NCBI RefSeq assembly: GCF_041583835.1
Contig: NZ_JBFHFC010000001.1
Coordinates: 62,001 to 126,000, forward strand
DNA from: Thiomicrorhabdus sp041583835
GTDB lineage: Bacteria; Pseudomonadota; Gammaproteobacteria; Thiomicrospirales; Thiomicrospiraceae
Direction: 5' to 3'
Length of the DNA: 64,000 nucleotides
Shown here: positions 52,218 through 61,886 of the stretch, in pieces
Layout of the letters: each line of letters begins with the position of its first letter
Numbering within the stretch: position 1 is the stretch's first letter
Program-made: the position numbers and the translations under genes
Notes under the pieces: model-generated
What the model was told of the DNA's origin: nothing
The model's input: the letters and a program-made list of their open reading frames with translations, nothing else
Database searches by the model: none

Positions 52218-53654
52218 ATGAGTCAACTGAAACTTTCTACCGAAGGTTGGTCAAATCAAACCATCTTCATCATGGCGGCGATCGGTTCCGCCGTCGGTTT
52301 GGGTAATATCTGGAAATTTCCTTATATCACCGGAGAAAACGGCGGCGGGGCTTTCGTGTTGGTTTATCTGGCGTGTATTTTGTTGATCGGTATTCCGGTG
52401 TTATTGTCTGAAATCGCCTTAGGACGGGCGGGACGGGCCAATCCGGTCCAAGCAATGGCGACGTTGGCGCATGAAAATTCTGCTAGTCGTTTATGGTTTT
52501 TATTGGGGCTGAACGGCGTTTTGGCCAGCGCTTTGATCCTCTCTTTTTATACGGTGATCGCCGGATGGGCGGTCTCTTATTTTTTCGCCAGCCTGAAAGG
52601 TGCTTTTATCGGTATTTCGGCAGTGGATGTCGGCAGCCATTTCGAAAGCTTATTGGCGAATCCATATGAGTTATTGTTTTGGCATAGCCTAGTTTCTTTG
52701 GTCACTGTCTTAATCGTTTCAAAAGGGGTTAGAAGCGGTTTGGAAAAAGCCATCAGTTGGATGATGCCGGGCTTATTTTTGATTTTGTTGGTTCTTCTAG
52801 GTTATGCGTCGACCACGGGTTATTTCGGACGGAGCTTCGAGTTCCTGTTTTCTCCGGATTTTTCCAAGCTAAGTTGGGAGTCGGTATTGATTGCGATGGG
52901 GCACGCCTTTTTTACCTTAAGTATCGGTTTAGGGGTCATGATGGTATACGGTTCCTATCTGCCGCAAAAATACTCCATTGTGAAAGCCGGTATTTGGATT
53001 GCCTTTGCCGATACGTTGGTCGCGTTAATGGCGGGGCTGGTAATTTTTTCGATTGTATTTGCGAACGGTATGGAATCATCGGCCGGTCCGGGCCTTTTAT
53101 TCCAGACGTTACCGATTGCATTCGGTCAGATGACCGGCGGCTGGTTTTTTGGAACTCTGTTTTTTGCATTTGTCGTCGTAGCCGCACTCAGTTCGGCGAT
53201 TTCGTTGCTTGAACCCGTGGTGAGTTGGTTTGAACAAAACTGGGGAATAAAAAGGCTGCATGCCGCCTGGATTATTGGCTTGGTTATTTGGTTATTCGGT
53301 TTCGGATCTGTCTTGTCGTTTAACGACTGGTCTGGTTTTCACCTATTGGGGGAACGTACCTTTTTTGATAGTGTCGATTTTATTACGGCCAATATCATGT
53401 TGCCTTTAGGCGGTTTGCTGACTTCGATTTTCGTCGCCTGGGTTTTAAATTCTTCGCAGCGTCAAATGGAAATCGATTTAAATCAAGATCTTATGAAATG
53501 GTTTTTATGGGTTTTAAAGTGGGTTTCTCCGGTTGCCATCATGATCGTATTTGCGACCAATCTGGTAACCTCGGATAGTGTATGGCTAATGGTAGCAGGC
53601 GTATTGGCCGCGTACGGGGTTTATATATTTAACACCCAAAGAAAATCAACGTAA
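52218..53654 (+). CDS. sodium-dependent neurotransmitter-symporter (NSS/SLC6) family transporter
   Basis: 478 residues with about 11 helices. The first helix carries AIGSAVGLGNIWKFPYITGENGGGAFVL (in parts: AIGSAVGLGNIWKFPY, GENGGGAFVL), the NSS sodium and substrate site. Imports an amino acid or osmolyte with Na+; substrate not predictable. Monocistronic with its own bidirectional terminator. Confidence 0.93.
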   Translation: MSQLKLSTEGWSNQTIFIMAAIGSAVGLGNIWKFPYITGENGGGAFVLVYLACILLIGIPVLLSEIALGRAGRANPVQAMATLAHENSASRLWFLLGLNGVLASALILSFYTVIAGWAVSYFFASLKGAFIGISAVDVGSHFESLLANPYELLFWHSLVSLVTVLIVSKGVRSGLEKAISWMMPGLFLILLVLLGYASTTGYFGRSFEFLFSPDFSKLSWESVLIAMGHAFFTLSIGLGVMMVYGSYLPQKYSIVKAGIWIAFADTLVALMAGLVIFSIVFANGMESSAGPGLLFQTLPIAFGQMTGGWFFGTLFFAFVVVAALSSAISLLEPVVSWFEQNWGIKRLHAAWIIGLVIWLFGFGSVLSFNDWSGFHLLGERTFFDSVDFITANIMLPLGGLLTSIFVAWVLNSSQRQMEIDLNQDLMKWFLWVLKWVSPVAIMIVFATNLVTSDSVWLMVAGVLAAYGVYIFNTQRKST

Positions 53655-53672
53655 TACCCATAATGCATAAAT

Positions 53673-53699
53673 AAAAAAGGGCTATTAAAGCCCTTTTTT
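53673..53699. terminator. bidirectional terminator between NSS gene and cNMP-fold gene
   Basis: Stem GGGCT (53679-53683) / AGCCC (53689-53693) with six A and six T flanks that extend the helix. Confidence 0.88.
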
Positions 53700-53728
53700 A
53701 TTGAACGTTAAATCCTGACGGAACCGGA

Positions 53729-54208
53729 TCAATACTGTGCGGTATATTGATTTTGCACCATACGATGCATTTCCAGGTATTTGGCGTTCATTTTGCGCTG
53801 TAGAGTATGTGAATAGCGCAAAATCGAACGCATAACGTGGAAGGTCACTAAAGGATGACTTTCAACTAACGTTTCAAAGCGTTCGCGATGCAACAGTAAA
53901 ACTTCACTGTCTTTTTTGGCAATGATATGTAAAGAATGGCTCGCACCGTCAATGAAGCTCAGTTCGCCGCTCATGGAGCCTTCTTTTAAGACGTCGATAT
54001 GAACCGACGCACCGGAGGAAAGCATTTTCACCACTTCAAGTTTTCCGGTTATGAGAATGTACAAGGTATCGTCCTGACTACCTTCTTCATATAGAATTTC
54101 CCCACTTTTCAATTGACGGGTTTCGACTGCAGGAGCCAATACTTCGCAATCCTCCATGGTTAAATCTTGACCTAAAACCGAGTTGGCAATTTTTTGAGCG
54201 TCTGACAT
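53729..54208 (-). CDS. single cNMP-binding-fold protein
   Basis: 159 residues. One cNMP fold (about 20-135) with GEILYEEGSQDDTLYILITGKLEV (in parts: GEILYEEGSQDD, LYILITGKLEV). The phosphate cassette reads SGELSFIDGASHSLHI: GEL is present but the Arg-Ala pair is replaced, so nucleotide binding is doubtful. No DNA-binding domain follows. Might be a protein-interaction module. Confidence 0.8.
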   Translation of the reverse strand: MSDAQKIANSVLGQDLTMEDCEVLAPAVETRQLKSGEILYEEGSQDDTLYILITGKLEVVKMLSSGASVHIDVLKEGSMSGELSFIDGASHSLHIIAKKDSEVLLLHRERFETLVESHPLVTFHVMRSILRYSHTLQRKMNAKYLEMHRMVQNQYTAQY

Positions 54209-54330
54209 GAGCGTAAATTCCTAAAATAAGATTTGAGGTAGGTTCAATTCTACGCGTAATAAAACGTAAATACTAGGGTCGGGGATAAGGGGGTATAGGA
54301 ATAGAGTAAGTGATAGTTCGGAACGGTTTG

Positions 54331-54591
54331 TTAACGTGAATTTGCAGGAGTATCCAAACGCTCAACCGGGAAAAAAGCATCGAAAAACGCGCCTAAACCA
54401 ACAACGAAAATCAATATAAAGATAAATACGATGATGATCGAGAGCGCTTGTTTGTTATCAACGAATTTCTCTTTCCAGCGCTCGGATTTTACCAATGGCC
54501 ACACAAAGTACAGGAATACGGCTAATGCGATAAGCTGTAAGCCGATGATCAGATACTGGATAGACGAGGGGAGTTCGGATTCGCTGAACAT
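54331..54591 (-). CDS. small two-helix membrane protein
   Basis: 86 residues. Helices at about 12-32 and 48-70, with a basic loop (KSERWKEKF) between. Starts 11 bases after dapE ends, so it may be co-transcribed. Family not recognised. Confidence 0.65.
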   Translation of the reverse strand: MFSESELPSSIQYLIIGLQLIALAVFLYFVWPLVKSERWKEKFVDNKQALSIIIVFIFILIFVVGLGAFFDAFFPVERLDTPANSR

Positions 54592-54602
54592 TTAAATTTC
54601 AC

Positions 54603-55733
54603 TTACTTGAGCAAGTTAATCAGGGTTTGATAATAAATGTCGGTCAAATTGTTCAGATCCGTAACGCTGACATTTTCATCGATCTTATGGATTGTGGCGT
54701 TTATCGGGCCAAGTTCAATGACTTGGGCGCCGGTCGTGGCAATGAAACGCCCGTCTGACGTACCGCCACCGGTCGACAATTCAGGTGTATAACCTAGTAC
54801 TTTATTGGTTGCTTGTTTGACCGCCTGTATCAACTCTCCGTTCGCAGGCGTAATGAACGGCAATCCGGAGAGATTCCAGTCCAACGTGTAATCCAGTTTG
54901 TGGTGATCCAAAACGGCATGAACACCTTCTTTCAGTGTATCCGGGGTATGTTCGGTAGAAAAACGGAAGTTGAACAACACTTCCAAGTTGCCGGGAATGA
55001 CATTTGTCGCACCGGTTCCGCCATTGATGTTGGAAATCTGAAATGAGGTCGGAGGGAAATACTCATTTCCATGATCCCATTGAAGGTGTACTAATTGTTC
55101 CAAAGCGGGTGCAAAGGTATGGATCGGGTTTTCCGCAAGCTCGGGATAGGCAATATGACCTTGAACGCCTTTAATGGTTAAATGTCCGCTTAAAGAGCCA
55201 CGACGTCCGTTTTTAATCGAATCTCCTAACTTATTAGAGCTGGAAGGTTCACCGACAAGGCAATATTCAAATTTTTCGTTACGCGCTTCTAACGTCTCAA
55301 TGACTTTGACTGTTCCGTCTACGGCAGGGCCTTCTTCGTCACTCGTGATTAAAAATCCGATTGAGCCTTTGTGCTGCGGATTTTCTTGGATGAATCGCTT
55401 GCAGGCCACCATAAAACAGGCGATGCTGCTTTTCATATCCGCGGCGCCGCGTCCGTAGAGCAAATCACCCTCGATGTGAGCGGAAAAGGGCGGGTAGGTC
55501 CAGGCTGTTTCCGGACCGGTCGGTACGACATCGGTATGCCCGGCAAAAACGATGAACGGCCCTTGATCTCCTTTTCTAGCCCAAAGATTAGACACTTCCC
55601 CAAAAGGCATCGATTCGATTTTAAAGCCTAACGGGCTTAAATAATCGGCAATCAAATTCTGGCAGCCTTTATCGTCCGGCGTTACCGAATCGATTTGGAT
55701 GAGTTGTTGGGCTAGGGCAATGGTTTCGGACAT
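54603..55733 (-). CDS. dapE: succinyl-diaminopimelate desuccinylase DapE
   Basis: 376 residues, M20 family. Metal ligands His66 and Asp68 in FAGHTDVVPTG, GRGAADMKSSIA with Asp, TSDEEGPA (catalytic Glu), and GGGTSDGRFIA near the C-terminus. Yields LL-DAP and succinate in lysine and wall synthesis. Directly follows the ArsC-like gene, an arrangement also seen in E. coli (yffB-dapE). Confidence 0.96.
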   Translation of the reverse strand: MSETIALAQQLIQIDSVTPDDKGCQNLIADYLSPLGFKIESMPFGEVSNLWARKGDQGPFIVFAGHTDVVPTGPETAWTYPPFSAHIEGDLLYGRGAADMKSSIACFMVACKRFIQENPQHKGSIGFLITSDEEGPAVDGTVKVIETLEARNEKFEYCLVGEPSSSNKLGDSIKNGRRGSLSGHLTIKGVQGHIAYPELAENPIHTFAPALEQLVHLQWDHGNEYFPPTSFQISNINGGTGATNVIPGNLEVLFNFRFSTEHTPDTLKEGVHAVLDHHKLDYTLDWNLSGLPFITPANGELIQAVKQATNKVLGYTPELSTGGGTSDGRFIATTGAQVIELGPINATIHKIDENVSVTDLNNLTDIYYQTLINLLK

Positions 55734-55838
55734 GATTTACTCTGTTTTTGTTTTAAGCGGCTATTTTACGGTTTTCGTCAAAGATATGATAAGAAAATTA
55801 ATTTATACACATACCACTTTCAAACCGTATTCATTTGT

Positions 55839-56180
55839 TTAGGAAATCAAAGTTTGATATTCGTCGGATTTGAAGCCGACCAAGATTCGGTCGTCGACTT
55901 GTAATACTGGACGCTTGATCAATGTAGGTATATCGCTTAACACGCTAAGATCGGATTGGTCCATTAAACCGGTTTTCTGGTCGTCGGTTAATTGCTTCCA
56001 ACTGGTACTGCGTTTATTTACCAGAACTTCAATGGGTTGCAACTCTAGCCAAGCCTGAATGGTTTCTTGGGAAAGTCCGTTTTTTTTGAAGTCGTGAAAA
56101 CGGTAGTCAATTTGATGTTCGTCTAAATATTTACGCGCCTTTTTCACTGTGTCGCAATTTGGAATACCGTATAAAATCAT
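55839..56180 (-). CDS. ArsC/Spx-family protein (YffB-like)
   Basis: 113 residues from the ATG at 56180 (AGGA upstream). N-terminus MILYGIPNCDTVKKAR has one Cys (Cys9), the redox Cys of the ArsC fold, with KKARKYLDEH after it, and KRPVLQVDDRILVGF near the end. Not the catalytic triad of true arsenate reductases, so redox or thiol role is likely. Upstream of dapE by about 105 bases. Confidence 0.88.
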   Translation of the reverse strand: MILYGIPNCDTVKKARKYLDEHQIDYRFHDFKKNGLSQETIQAWLELQPIEVLVNKRSTSWKQLTDDQKTGLMDQSDLSVLSDIPTLIKRPVLQVDDRILVGFKSDEYQTLIS

Positions 56181-56502
56181 ATTAATCCTAATTTTCATAT
56201 TTTAAGTCGTCACTCGTACCACTAGAGCAACGTTTTGCGGATAATTCTAAAGCATTTTCAGAAACATTGCCGCCCACAAGTCATAAAAACGACCAAACAT
56301 TGGAACACGATCAGGCCAATCGTTCGGGTGAATTATCGTCATTTTTATGTGACTAATTCGCCTCGCTGTATGATTAATTAGATTCGAGACGGTTATATTG
56401 GGTCAATTTTAGTAATTTTAAATGTGATTTGTTCTCTGTTCCACTCAAGAGCATGTATACTTCTGTTTGATTTTTTGTAACGTTTATTAAGAGAGTAGCA
56501 TT
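56181..56502. promoter_or_regulatory. divergent promoter region of dapE and dapD
   Basis: About 320 bases, AT-rich, without a gene. No clear operator seen. AGAGAG at about 56490-56495 is near the dapD start and serves as its ribosome binding site. Confidence 0.4.
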
Positions 56503-57402
56503 ATGACAATTAAACGAATCGGACATCGTTATAGCGATACTAAAACTGGCGCAACCTTGGATGTGTGGTTTCCGCGTTCAAATAAAGAAATTGCCCGTAA
56601 CTGTTTGGCTTTACAAGTTGGTTTGATTAAAAGTGATTTTGTTACGGTTGAAATCGATTCGGTTAACGACGCACCGAAATCGGCCGAAGACGCTTACCTT
56701 CGTCTACATTTATTGTCGGAATGTGCTTACAAGCCGCACGAAATCAACTTGGACGGTGTATTCGGCCTATTGTCGAACGTTGCCTGGACGAGTGCCGGCC
56801 CGGTTTTGCCTGCTGAAGTTGAAAACTTACGCGAAGCGATTGCAGGTGAAGCGCATCACCTTAATGTGACTTCTATCGATAAGTTCCCACGCATGACGGA
56901 TTACGTGATTCCGGAAGGTGTGCGTATCGGTAATGCCGACCGCATCAGATTGGGTGCACACTTGGCTCCAGGTACAACGGTTATGCATGAAGGCTTCGTA
57001 AACTTCAATGCGGGAACTTTGGGTAACTCGATGGTTGAAGGCCGTATTAGTGCCGGTGTTGTGGTTGGTGAGAATACCGATATCGGTGGTGGCGCATCAA
57101 TTATGGGAACTTTGTCGGGTGGCGGAAAGCAAGTCATTTCAATGGGTCAACGAAACTTATTGGGAGCGAACGCCGGTCTGGGAATTTCTCTAGGCGACGA
57201 TTGTATCGTTGAGTCGGGTCTGTATTTGACGGCGGGTACCAAGGTTAAAATGCCTGACGGTTCTATTGTTTCTGCACGTGAGTTGTCCGGACAATCTAAA
57301 TTGTTATTCAGACGCCACAGTCAAACCGGTGCGGTTGAAGCAATCGTAACCGACGGTACTTTGTGGGGCGGTTTGAACACGACACTTCACAGCAACGATT
57401 AA
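56503..57402 (+). CDS. dapD: tetrahydrodipicolinate N-succinyltransferase DapD
   Basis: 299 residues. Left-handed beta-helix hexapeptide repeats from about 135 to 260 (IPEGVRIGNADRIRLGAHL, cut: IPEGVRIGNADRI). The N-terminal half is the form found in Pseudomonas-type DapD. Transfers succinyl from succinyl-CoA to tetrahydrodipicolinate. Lysine/DAP pathway with the divergent dapE. Confidence 0.94.
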   Translation: MTIKRIGHRYSDTKTGATLDVWFPRSNKEIARNCLALQVGLIKSDFVTVEIDSVNDAPKSAEDAYLRLHLLSECAYKPHEINLDGVFGLLSNVAWTSAGPVLPAEVENLREAIAGEAHHLNVTSIDKFPRMTDYVIPEGVRIGNADRIRLGAHLAPGTTVMHEGFVNFNAGTLGNSMVEGRISAGVVVGENTDIGGGASIMGTLSGGGKQVISMGQRNLLGANAGLGISLGDDCIVESGLYLTAGTKVKMPDGSIVSARELSGQSKLLFRRHSQTGAVEAIVTDGTLWGGLNTTLHSND

Positions 57403-57414
57403 AGAAAGCTTTAC

Positions 57415-57481
57415 GCCGGCAAAACAGCCGGTTCGCTATACTGTTCAACAGTTCACTACCCAACCGTTCCGGCTGGGTAGT
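57415..57481 (+). terminator. tandem hairpins after dapD
   Basis: First hairpin CCGGC (57416-57420) / GCCGG (57427-57431). Second: ACTACCCA (57455-57462) / TGGGTAGT (57474-57481) with inner CCG/CGG. Followed by CATCTCTTTT, so only a weak T-run. The second may end dapD transcription. The rest to 57688 holds no convincing gene. Confidence 0.45.
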
Positions 57482-57688
57482 CATCTCTTTTCCAAATGTC
57501 TCCTTGACACGCCCACTACAACAATTACACTTCCTCACGACACAGATATTGCCCCGATCTTTAGGGTTGGATGTACGTTCGTGCCGCATTAAATAAATCG
57601 TGAATTCGTTACGATTGATGGTAAAGTTTTCCAGTTTGGCACCATCCAATGCCAACAGGTTTCAGGAATTCTAAATAAAAGGGATAGT

Positions 57689-58069
57689 ATGGCAAAGGTT
57701 TTAGGCTTGGATCATATCAGTATCATCGTGAAAGATGCAGAGGCTTCACTGGCGTTTTATCAATCGTTATTGGGATTGTCTTGTCTGGATCGTCCAAATC
57801 TCGGCTTTCCAGGATATTGGCTGGATCTGTACGGCGGACAGAGCCTGCATATCATGCAATTGGATAACCCGAACCAAAACACAACAAGGCCCGCTCATGG
57901 CGGACGTGATTACCATTTTGCCTTAAGGGTCGATTCTATTGCCGATTACATAAAAAAACTCGAAACGTCGGGCGCCACTTACACAGAAAGCAAGTCGGGA
58001 AGAAAAGCTTTGTTTGTCAAAGACTTGGATAACAATGCTTTTGAACTTTTTGAATATAAACCGGCCTGA
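57689..58069 (+). CDS. VOC-family (glyoxalase/bleomycin-resistance fold) protein
   Basis: 126 residues. Starts with LDHISIIVKDAEASLAFYQ, the first beta-alpha-beta-beta-beta module, and ends KDLDNNAFELFEYK, the second. Metal-ligand His10 in DHISI, His in LHIMQL, and Glu in FELFEY fit a metal site. The reaction is unknown. A terminator follows, convergent with glnD. Confidence 0.88.
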   Translation: MAKVLGLDHISIIVKDAEASLAFYQSLLGLSCLDRPNLGFPGYWLDLYGGQSLHIMQLDNPNQNTTRPAHGGRDYHFALRVDSIADYIKKLETSGATYTESKSGRKALFVKDLDNNAFELFEYKPA

Positions 58070-58106
58070 AATCTTGCGATTATGTGCAGCAAAAATCCTG
58101 TTTATT

Positions 58107-58135
58107 AAACCCAACAATGTAACCGTTGGGTTTTT
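58107..58135. terminator. terminator between VOC gene and glnD
   Basis: 9-bp stem AAACCCAAC (58107-58115) / GTTGGGTTT (58125-58133), then T. Runs to within seven bases of the glnD stop, usable from both sides. Confidence 0.85.
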
Positions 58136-58141
58136 CACGAA

Positions 58142-60808
58142 CTACGAACAAGAAGCGTCTTCTTCAATCAAACTCAATAGGGCTTCGGTCAACTCGTCTT
58201 TTTGATGCTGTTCCGTAATGGCGCGGTTTTCAGTGTCGCTGATAATAAATACATCTTCCGCCTTTTCTCCGACCGTATTGATCTTGGCATCGTGAATGCG
58301 GATGTTACAGCTTTTAAGAGCGCACCCTATACGCGACAGCAACCCGGGAATATCCTTGGTATTGATGGTCAGTTCGGTAAGGTGTTTGTTGATCTTATTA
58401 AAGATAATTTCAGTTGGGGTTTCAAAGCAACGAATCCGGCGTGAATTCAATAAAGGACGCATCTCCGCAGGATCAATATCGGGTTGAGCTAACTGTTGCT
58501 TAATTTTATCGACGATCGCTCGATGCATTTCTTTATCGGAAATACTGTGCAGTTCATTATCCAGAATATATAAAATCACGAGCGTCATATTTTGCGCAGT
58601 GGAATAGATTCTGGCTTCCATGACGTTCAAGTGCAACTTGTCTAACGCATAAGTGATGTGCGCAAATAGGAAGTCACGGTCCGGCATATAAATTAATAGC
58701 TCGGTTGCTCCCCGCTGCGTTTGGTTTTGCAGGTGAATATGAGTCAACGACAAATCAGATCGATAAAGCCATTTAGTGATGCGTGCAATATCACTTGGCG
58801 TTTGGCGGCTAAAGAATTCGGTTTTGTTCAAACTATCCCAGAAAGGTTGATAATCGGAAGAGGTTAATTCGCGTTTAGCGAGGATTTCTTTCGCTTTTTC
58901 CTGAGCTTGAAGTGCTTTTTTGGCACGGTTTTTAGGTGTGCTGGATCTTTCGTCAAGCACGCTTGAGGTTTCATTGTATAGTTCCAGGAACAGTGCATTC
59001 TTCCAATCGTTCCAAACCTCATCGGAGGTTGCACAAACATCGGCCACGGTTAATAAGTAGAGATAATCAAGACGATTATGGTCTTCCACCAGTTCCGAAA
59101 AATACTGGATAACGGCAGGGTCGCTTAAATCTTTTTTCTGGGCAATGCCCGAGAAGTCCAAGTGGTGACGAACAAGCCAGCTCAGCATGTCACCGTCTTC
59201 TTTAGACAAGTTGTGTTGCTGTGAAAACAATTTGGCGTCTTCCGCCCCGAGCACTTCATGCGCACCGCCGCGACCTTTGGCGATATCGTGGAATAAACCG
59301 GCTAAAAAGAGGATTTCAGGCTTACAGATGGATTTAGCAATCTGATGTGCAGTCGGAAATTCATAGGCGTATTCATCGATGAAAAAGCGACGTAGATTAC
59401 GAATCACCAGGATCGTATGGTCGTCTACCGTATAGGCGTGAAAGATATTAAATTGCATTAGACCGGTAATCTTGGCAAAAACCGGCAAGTAAGCACCGAG
59501 TATTCCGTAGCTATGCATTCTTCTGATTGCGGCGTTCACACCTTTAGGCTGCCTGAAAATTTCAATGAACAGGGCTTTATTGATTGGATCCTGGCGAAAA
59601 TCCTCGTCGATCAGGTGCAGATTGTCTCTTATCGAACGAATGGTGTGCGAACGAATTCCTTCAATCTCCGGGTGATGCTGCAATATAAGGAATACTTCAA
59701 GCAGGGCGGTCGGAAAGGTTTTGAACACGGTTGGATATTGAATATCCAAATAGTTGTTAACCATTTTAAAACGTGAATTGACTTTCTTAACTTCCTGTTC
59801 ACTGGTATTAAAGATTTCTTCACGAAAATGTTGCAACAGGATTTCGTTAACCTTAACCACGCTCTGTACATTACGGTAATAGCTGTTCATAAACTGCTCG
59901 ACCGCCATTTTTTCCGGGTTATCTTGATAACCAAAGCTTTCGGCAATGTGTTGTTGGTGATCAAATAGCAGCCGGTCTTCACGTCGTTTTTTCATGCGGT
60001 GTAACGCAAAACGCACTCTGTTCAAATATTTATAGGCCGCTTCAAGTTCGCGGTACTCTTCAATCGTTAAAAATTGGTTCTGTACGAGCTGATTGATGGA
60101 GGACGCTTTGAAGTGACGTTTTGCCACCCAATAAATCGTTTGAATATCTCTAAGGCCACCGGGACTCTCTTTAACATTCGGTTCAAGCTGATAGGTGGTG
60201 TCATTGAATCGACGGTGACGAGCCTGTTGCTCGTCAAATTTTGCCTGGAAGAAAGCCTGACTCGGCCAGAAATCGTCCCGCTTCCATAAAGCGGTAATTT
60301 GCTCGAACAAACTGTAATCACCACTAATCCAACGTGATTCAAGCAGATTGGTAGCGGTAGCGACATCTTCCAGTCCTGCTGTCACGCATTCGTCGACCGT
60401 ACGTAAGGCGTGACCGACGTCAAACCCCAGATCCCACAAGAAAGTGATGAATTTAGAAAACCGTTCGTCATGCTGCCCGGGTTCGGAAATTAAGATCAAT
60501 ACATCGATATCGGAGTAGGGATGCAGTTCGCCGCGCCCGTAACCACCTACGGCCAATAGACTGGCGTTGACCTCTTGGGGGATGAAGTGCTGCCAGATTT
60601 TTTTAAGGATTTGATCGATAAACGTCGCACGTTCCTTTACCAATTCGGCAACGGCCGAGCCCTGGTCGAATTGGTCGAATTGATATTCGAGAAAAAGCTT
60701 TAGGGTTTCCCGGCCGGCTTTAATCGCTTCAATCGGTTTGTCGCTGTTTTCTAATACCTTAATAAAACTCGGAACTGAAGGGCGTACTGCGTTCATTGGC
60801 TCGCTCAT
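58142..60808 (-). CDS. glnD: [protein-PII] uridylyltransferase GlnD
   Basis: 888 residues. Nucleotidyltransferase domain with GGYGRGELHPYSDIDVLIL (88-106; catalytic Asp100 and Asp102), HD domain with LFHDIAKGRGGAHE (about 500-520), and two ACT domains (about 700-780 and 815-885). It adds and removes UMP on PII in response to glutamine. Usual partner of map; 63 bases downstream of map here. Confidence 0.96.
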   Translation of the reverse strand: MSEPMNAVRPSVPSFIKVLENSDKPIEAIKAGRETLKLFLEYQFDQFDQGSAVAELVKERATFIDQILKKIWQHFIPQEVNASLLAVGGYGRGELHPYSDIDVLILISEPGQHDERFSKFITFLWDLGFDVGHALRTVDECVTAGLEDVATATNLLESRWISGDYSLFEQITALWKRDDFWPSQAFFQAKFDEQQARHRRFNDTTYQLEPNVKESPGGLRDIQTIYWVAKRHFKASSINQLVQNQFLTIEEYRELEAAYKYLNRVRFALHRMKKRREDRLLFDHQQHIAESFGYQDNPEKMAVEQFMNSYYRNVQSVVKVNEILLQHFREEIFNTSEQEVKKVNSRFKMVNNYLDIQYPTVFKTFPTALLEVFLILQHHPEIEGIRSHTIRSIRDNLHLIDEDFRQDPINKALFIEIFRQPKGVNAAIRRMHSYGILGAYLPVFAKITGLMQFNIFHAYTVDDHTILVIRNLRRFFIDEYAYEFPTAHQIAKSICKPEILFLAGLFHDIAKGRGGAHEVLGAEDAKLFSQQHNLSKEDGDMLSWLVRHHLDFSGIAQKKDLSDPAVIQYFSELVEDHNRLDYLYLLTVADVCATSDEVWNDWKNALFLELYNETSSVLDERSSTPKNRAKKALQAQEKAKEILAKRELTSSDYQPFWDSLNKTEFFSRQTPSDIARITKWLYRSDLSLTHIHLQNQTQRGATELLIYMPDRDFLFAHITYALDKLHLNVMEARIYSTAQNMTLVILYILDNELHSISDKEMHRAIVDKIKQQLAQPDIDPAEMRPLLNSRRIRCFETPTEIIFNKINKHLTELTINTKDIPGLLSRIGCALKSCNIRIHDAKINTVGEKAEDVFIISDTENRAITEQHQKDELTEALLSLIEEDASCS

Positions 60809-60871
60809 AATTGGATTGTTTGACCTTTGCAGGCGGGCTCTGGACTATCCCGCATTAACGATTAAAGTGAA

Positions 60872-61654
60872 TTAAGGTAAAACCGGTTTTTCGCCTTTAC
60901 GCATGGTGAATATTTCATAACCGTCCTCAGTGACGGCCAATGTATGCTCCCATTGCGCAGAAAGTTTTCTGTCTTTGGTGATTACGGTCCAATTATCGCC
61001 CAATAGCTTGACCGCCGAATGTCCCAGGTTAATCATCGGTTCGATCGTAAATACCATTCCTGGCTTAAGTACGATTTTTTTCAATTCGGGAGCGGCGTAA
61101 TGCAACACTTGAGGTTCTTCGTGAAAATCTTCACCGATCCCGTGGCCGCAATATTCCCTTACGACCGAAAAGTCATTTTTTTCTGCATGCTGTTGAATGG
61201 CGAAGGCTACATCATACAAAGTGGCATTAGGCTTGACCTGTTCGATACCCAACCACATGCATTCAAGCGCAACCTGACAAAGGCGGTGAGCGAATGGCTT
61301 CACTTCGCCGACTTCGAACATTCGACTGGTATCACCGTGGTAGCCGTCTTTGATAACGGTGACGTCAATATTAACAATATCGCCTTTTTTTAACTTTTTA
61401 TTATGATCGGGAATGCCATGACAGACGACATGGTTGATGGAGATACAGCTGGAAGCTGGGAATCCGTGGTAATCCAAGGTCGCAGGAATCGTCCCTTGTT
61501 GGTTTACCATATAGTTATGCATGATATCATTGAGTTCACCCGTAGAAACACCCGGCACAACATGCGGCTCAATCATCTCTAATACTTCGGCAGCCAAATG
61601 GCCGGCCACTCTTAATTTCTGAAGCTCGTCTGCGGTTTTGATTTTAATCGTCAT
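60872..61654 (-). CDS. map: type I methionine aminopeptidase
   Basis: 260 residues. Metal ligands in the pita-bread fold: Asp in NIDVTV, Asp in YHGDTSRMF, His in CGHGIGEDFHE, Glu in FTIEPMI and Glu in WEHTLAVTEDG. Removes the initiator Met. Divergent from rpsB with glnD downstream, the usual gamma-proteobacterial layout. Confidence 0.96.
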   Translation of the reverse strand: MTIKIKTADELQKLRVAGHLAAEVLEMIEPHVVPGVSTGELNDIMHNYMVNQQGTIPATLDYHGFPASSCISINHVVCHGIPDHNKKLKKGDIVNIDVTVIKDGYHGDTSRMFEVGEVKPFAHRLCQVALECMWLGIEQVKPNATLYDVAFAIQQHAEKNDFSVVREYCGHGIGEDFHEEPQVLHYAAPELKKIVLKPGMVFTIEPMINLGHSAVKLLGDNWTVITKDRKLSAQWEHTLAVTEDGYEIFTMRKGEKPVLP

Positions 61655-61712
61655 GGTTTGATCACTTTCCTTGGAAATCGCTGAATTTCACGGGATTATT
61701 TTTAAATTAAAA

Positions 61713-61741
61713 TTGTTAAAATTGCGGGAATATGATATAAA
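61713..61741 (+). promoter_or_regulatory. promoter of rpsB
   Basis: -35 TTGTTA (61713-61718), 17-base spacer, extended -10 TGA-TATAAA (61733-61741). Transcription would begin near 61748. Confidence 0.75.
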
Positions 61742-61747
61742 TGCCGC

Positions 61748-61886
61748 GCCTTTCGGAATGAAAGGAATTTTAACAGAAAATCCGCACGTTTACCGAGACA
61801 TAAAACGGGGTGCTGGAAAACCTTTATTGGTCTTTCGAGTTCGTTTTATGGGGAAACGGAGGCTTAACCCCAATTTGGAGAAAAAA
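61748..61886 (+). promoter_or_regulatory. rpsB 5' leader
   Basis: About 140 bases of untranslated leader between promoter and ATG, with several short complementary segments (for example GGGTT/AACCCC near 61862-61871). In E. coli the rpsB leader mediates repression by S2; conservation there is established, its presence here is inferred. TTGGAG at 61875-61880 is the ribosome binding site. Confidence 0.5.

Noticed and set aside
52757..53212. 151-codon frame within the NSS gene
   Set aside because: Same-strand shadow in another frame, no start signal, no recognisable fold.
57308..57655. 115-codon minus-strand frame over the dapD end
   Set aside because: Overlaps the dapD 3' end and the terminator hairpins; no homology recognised.
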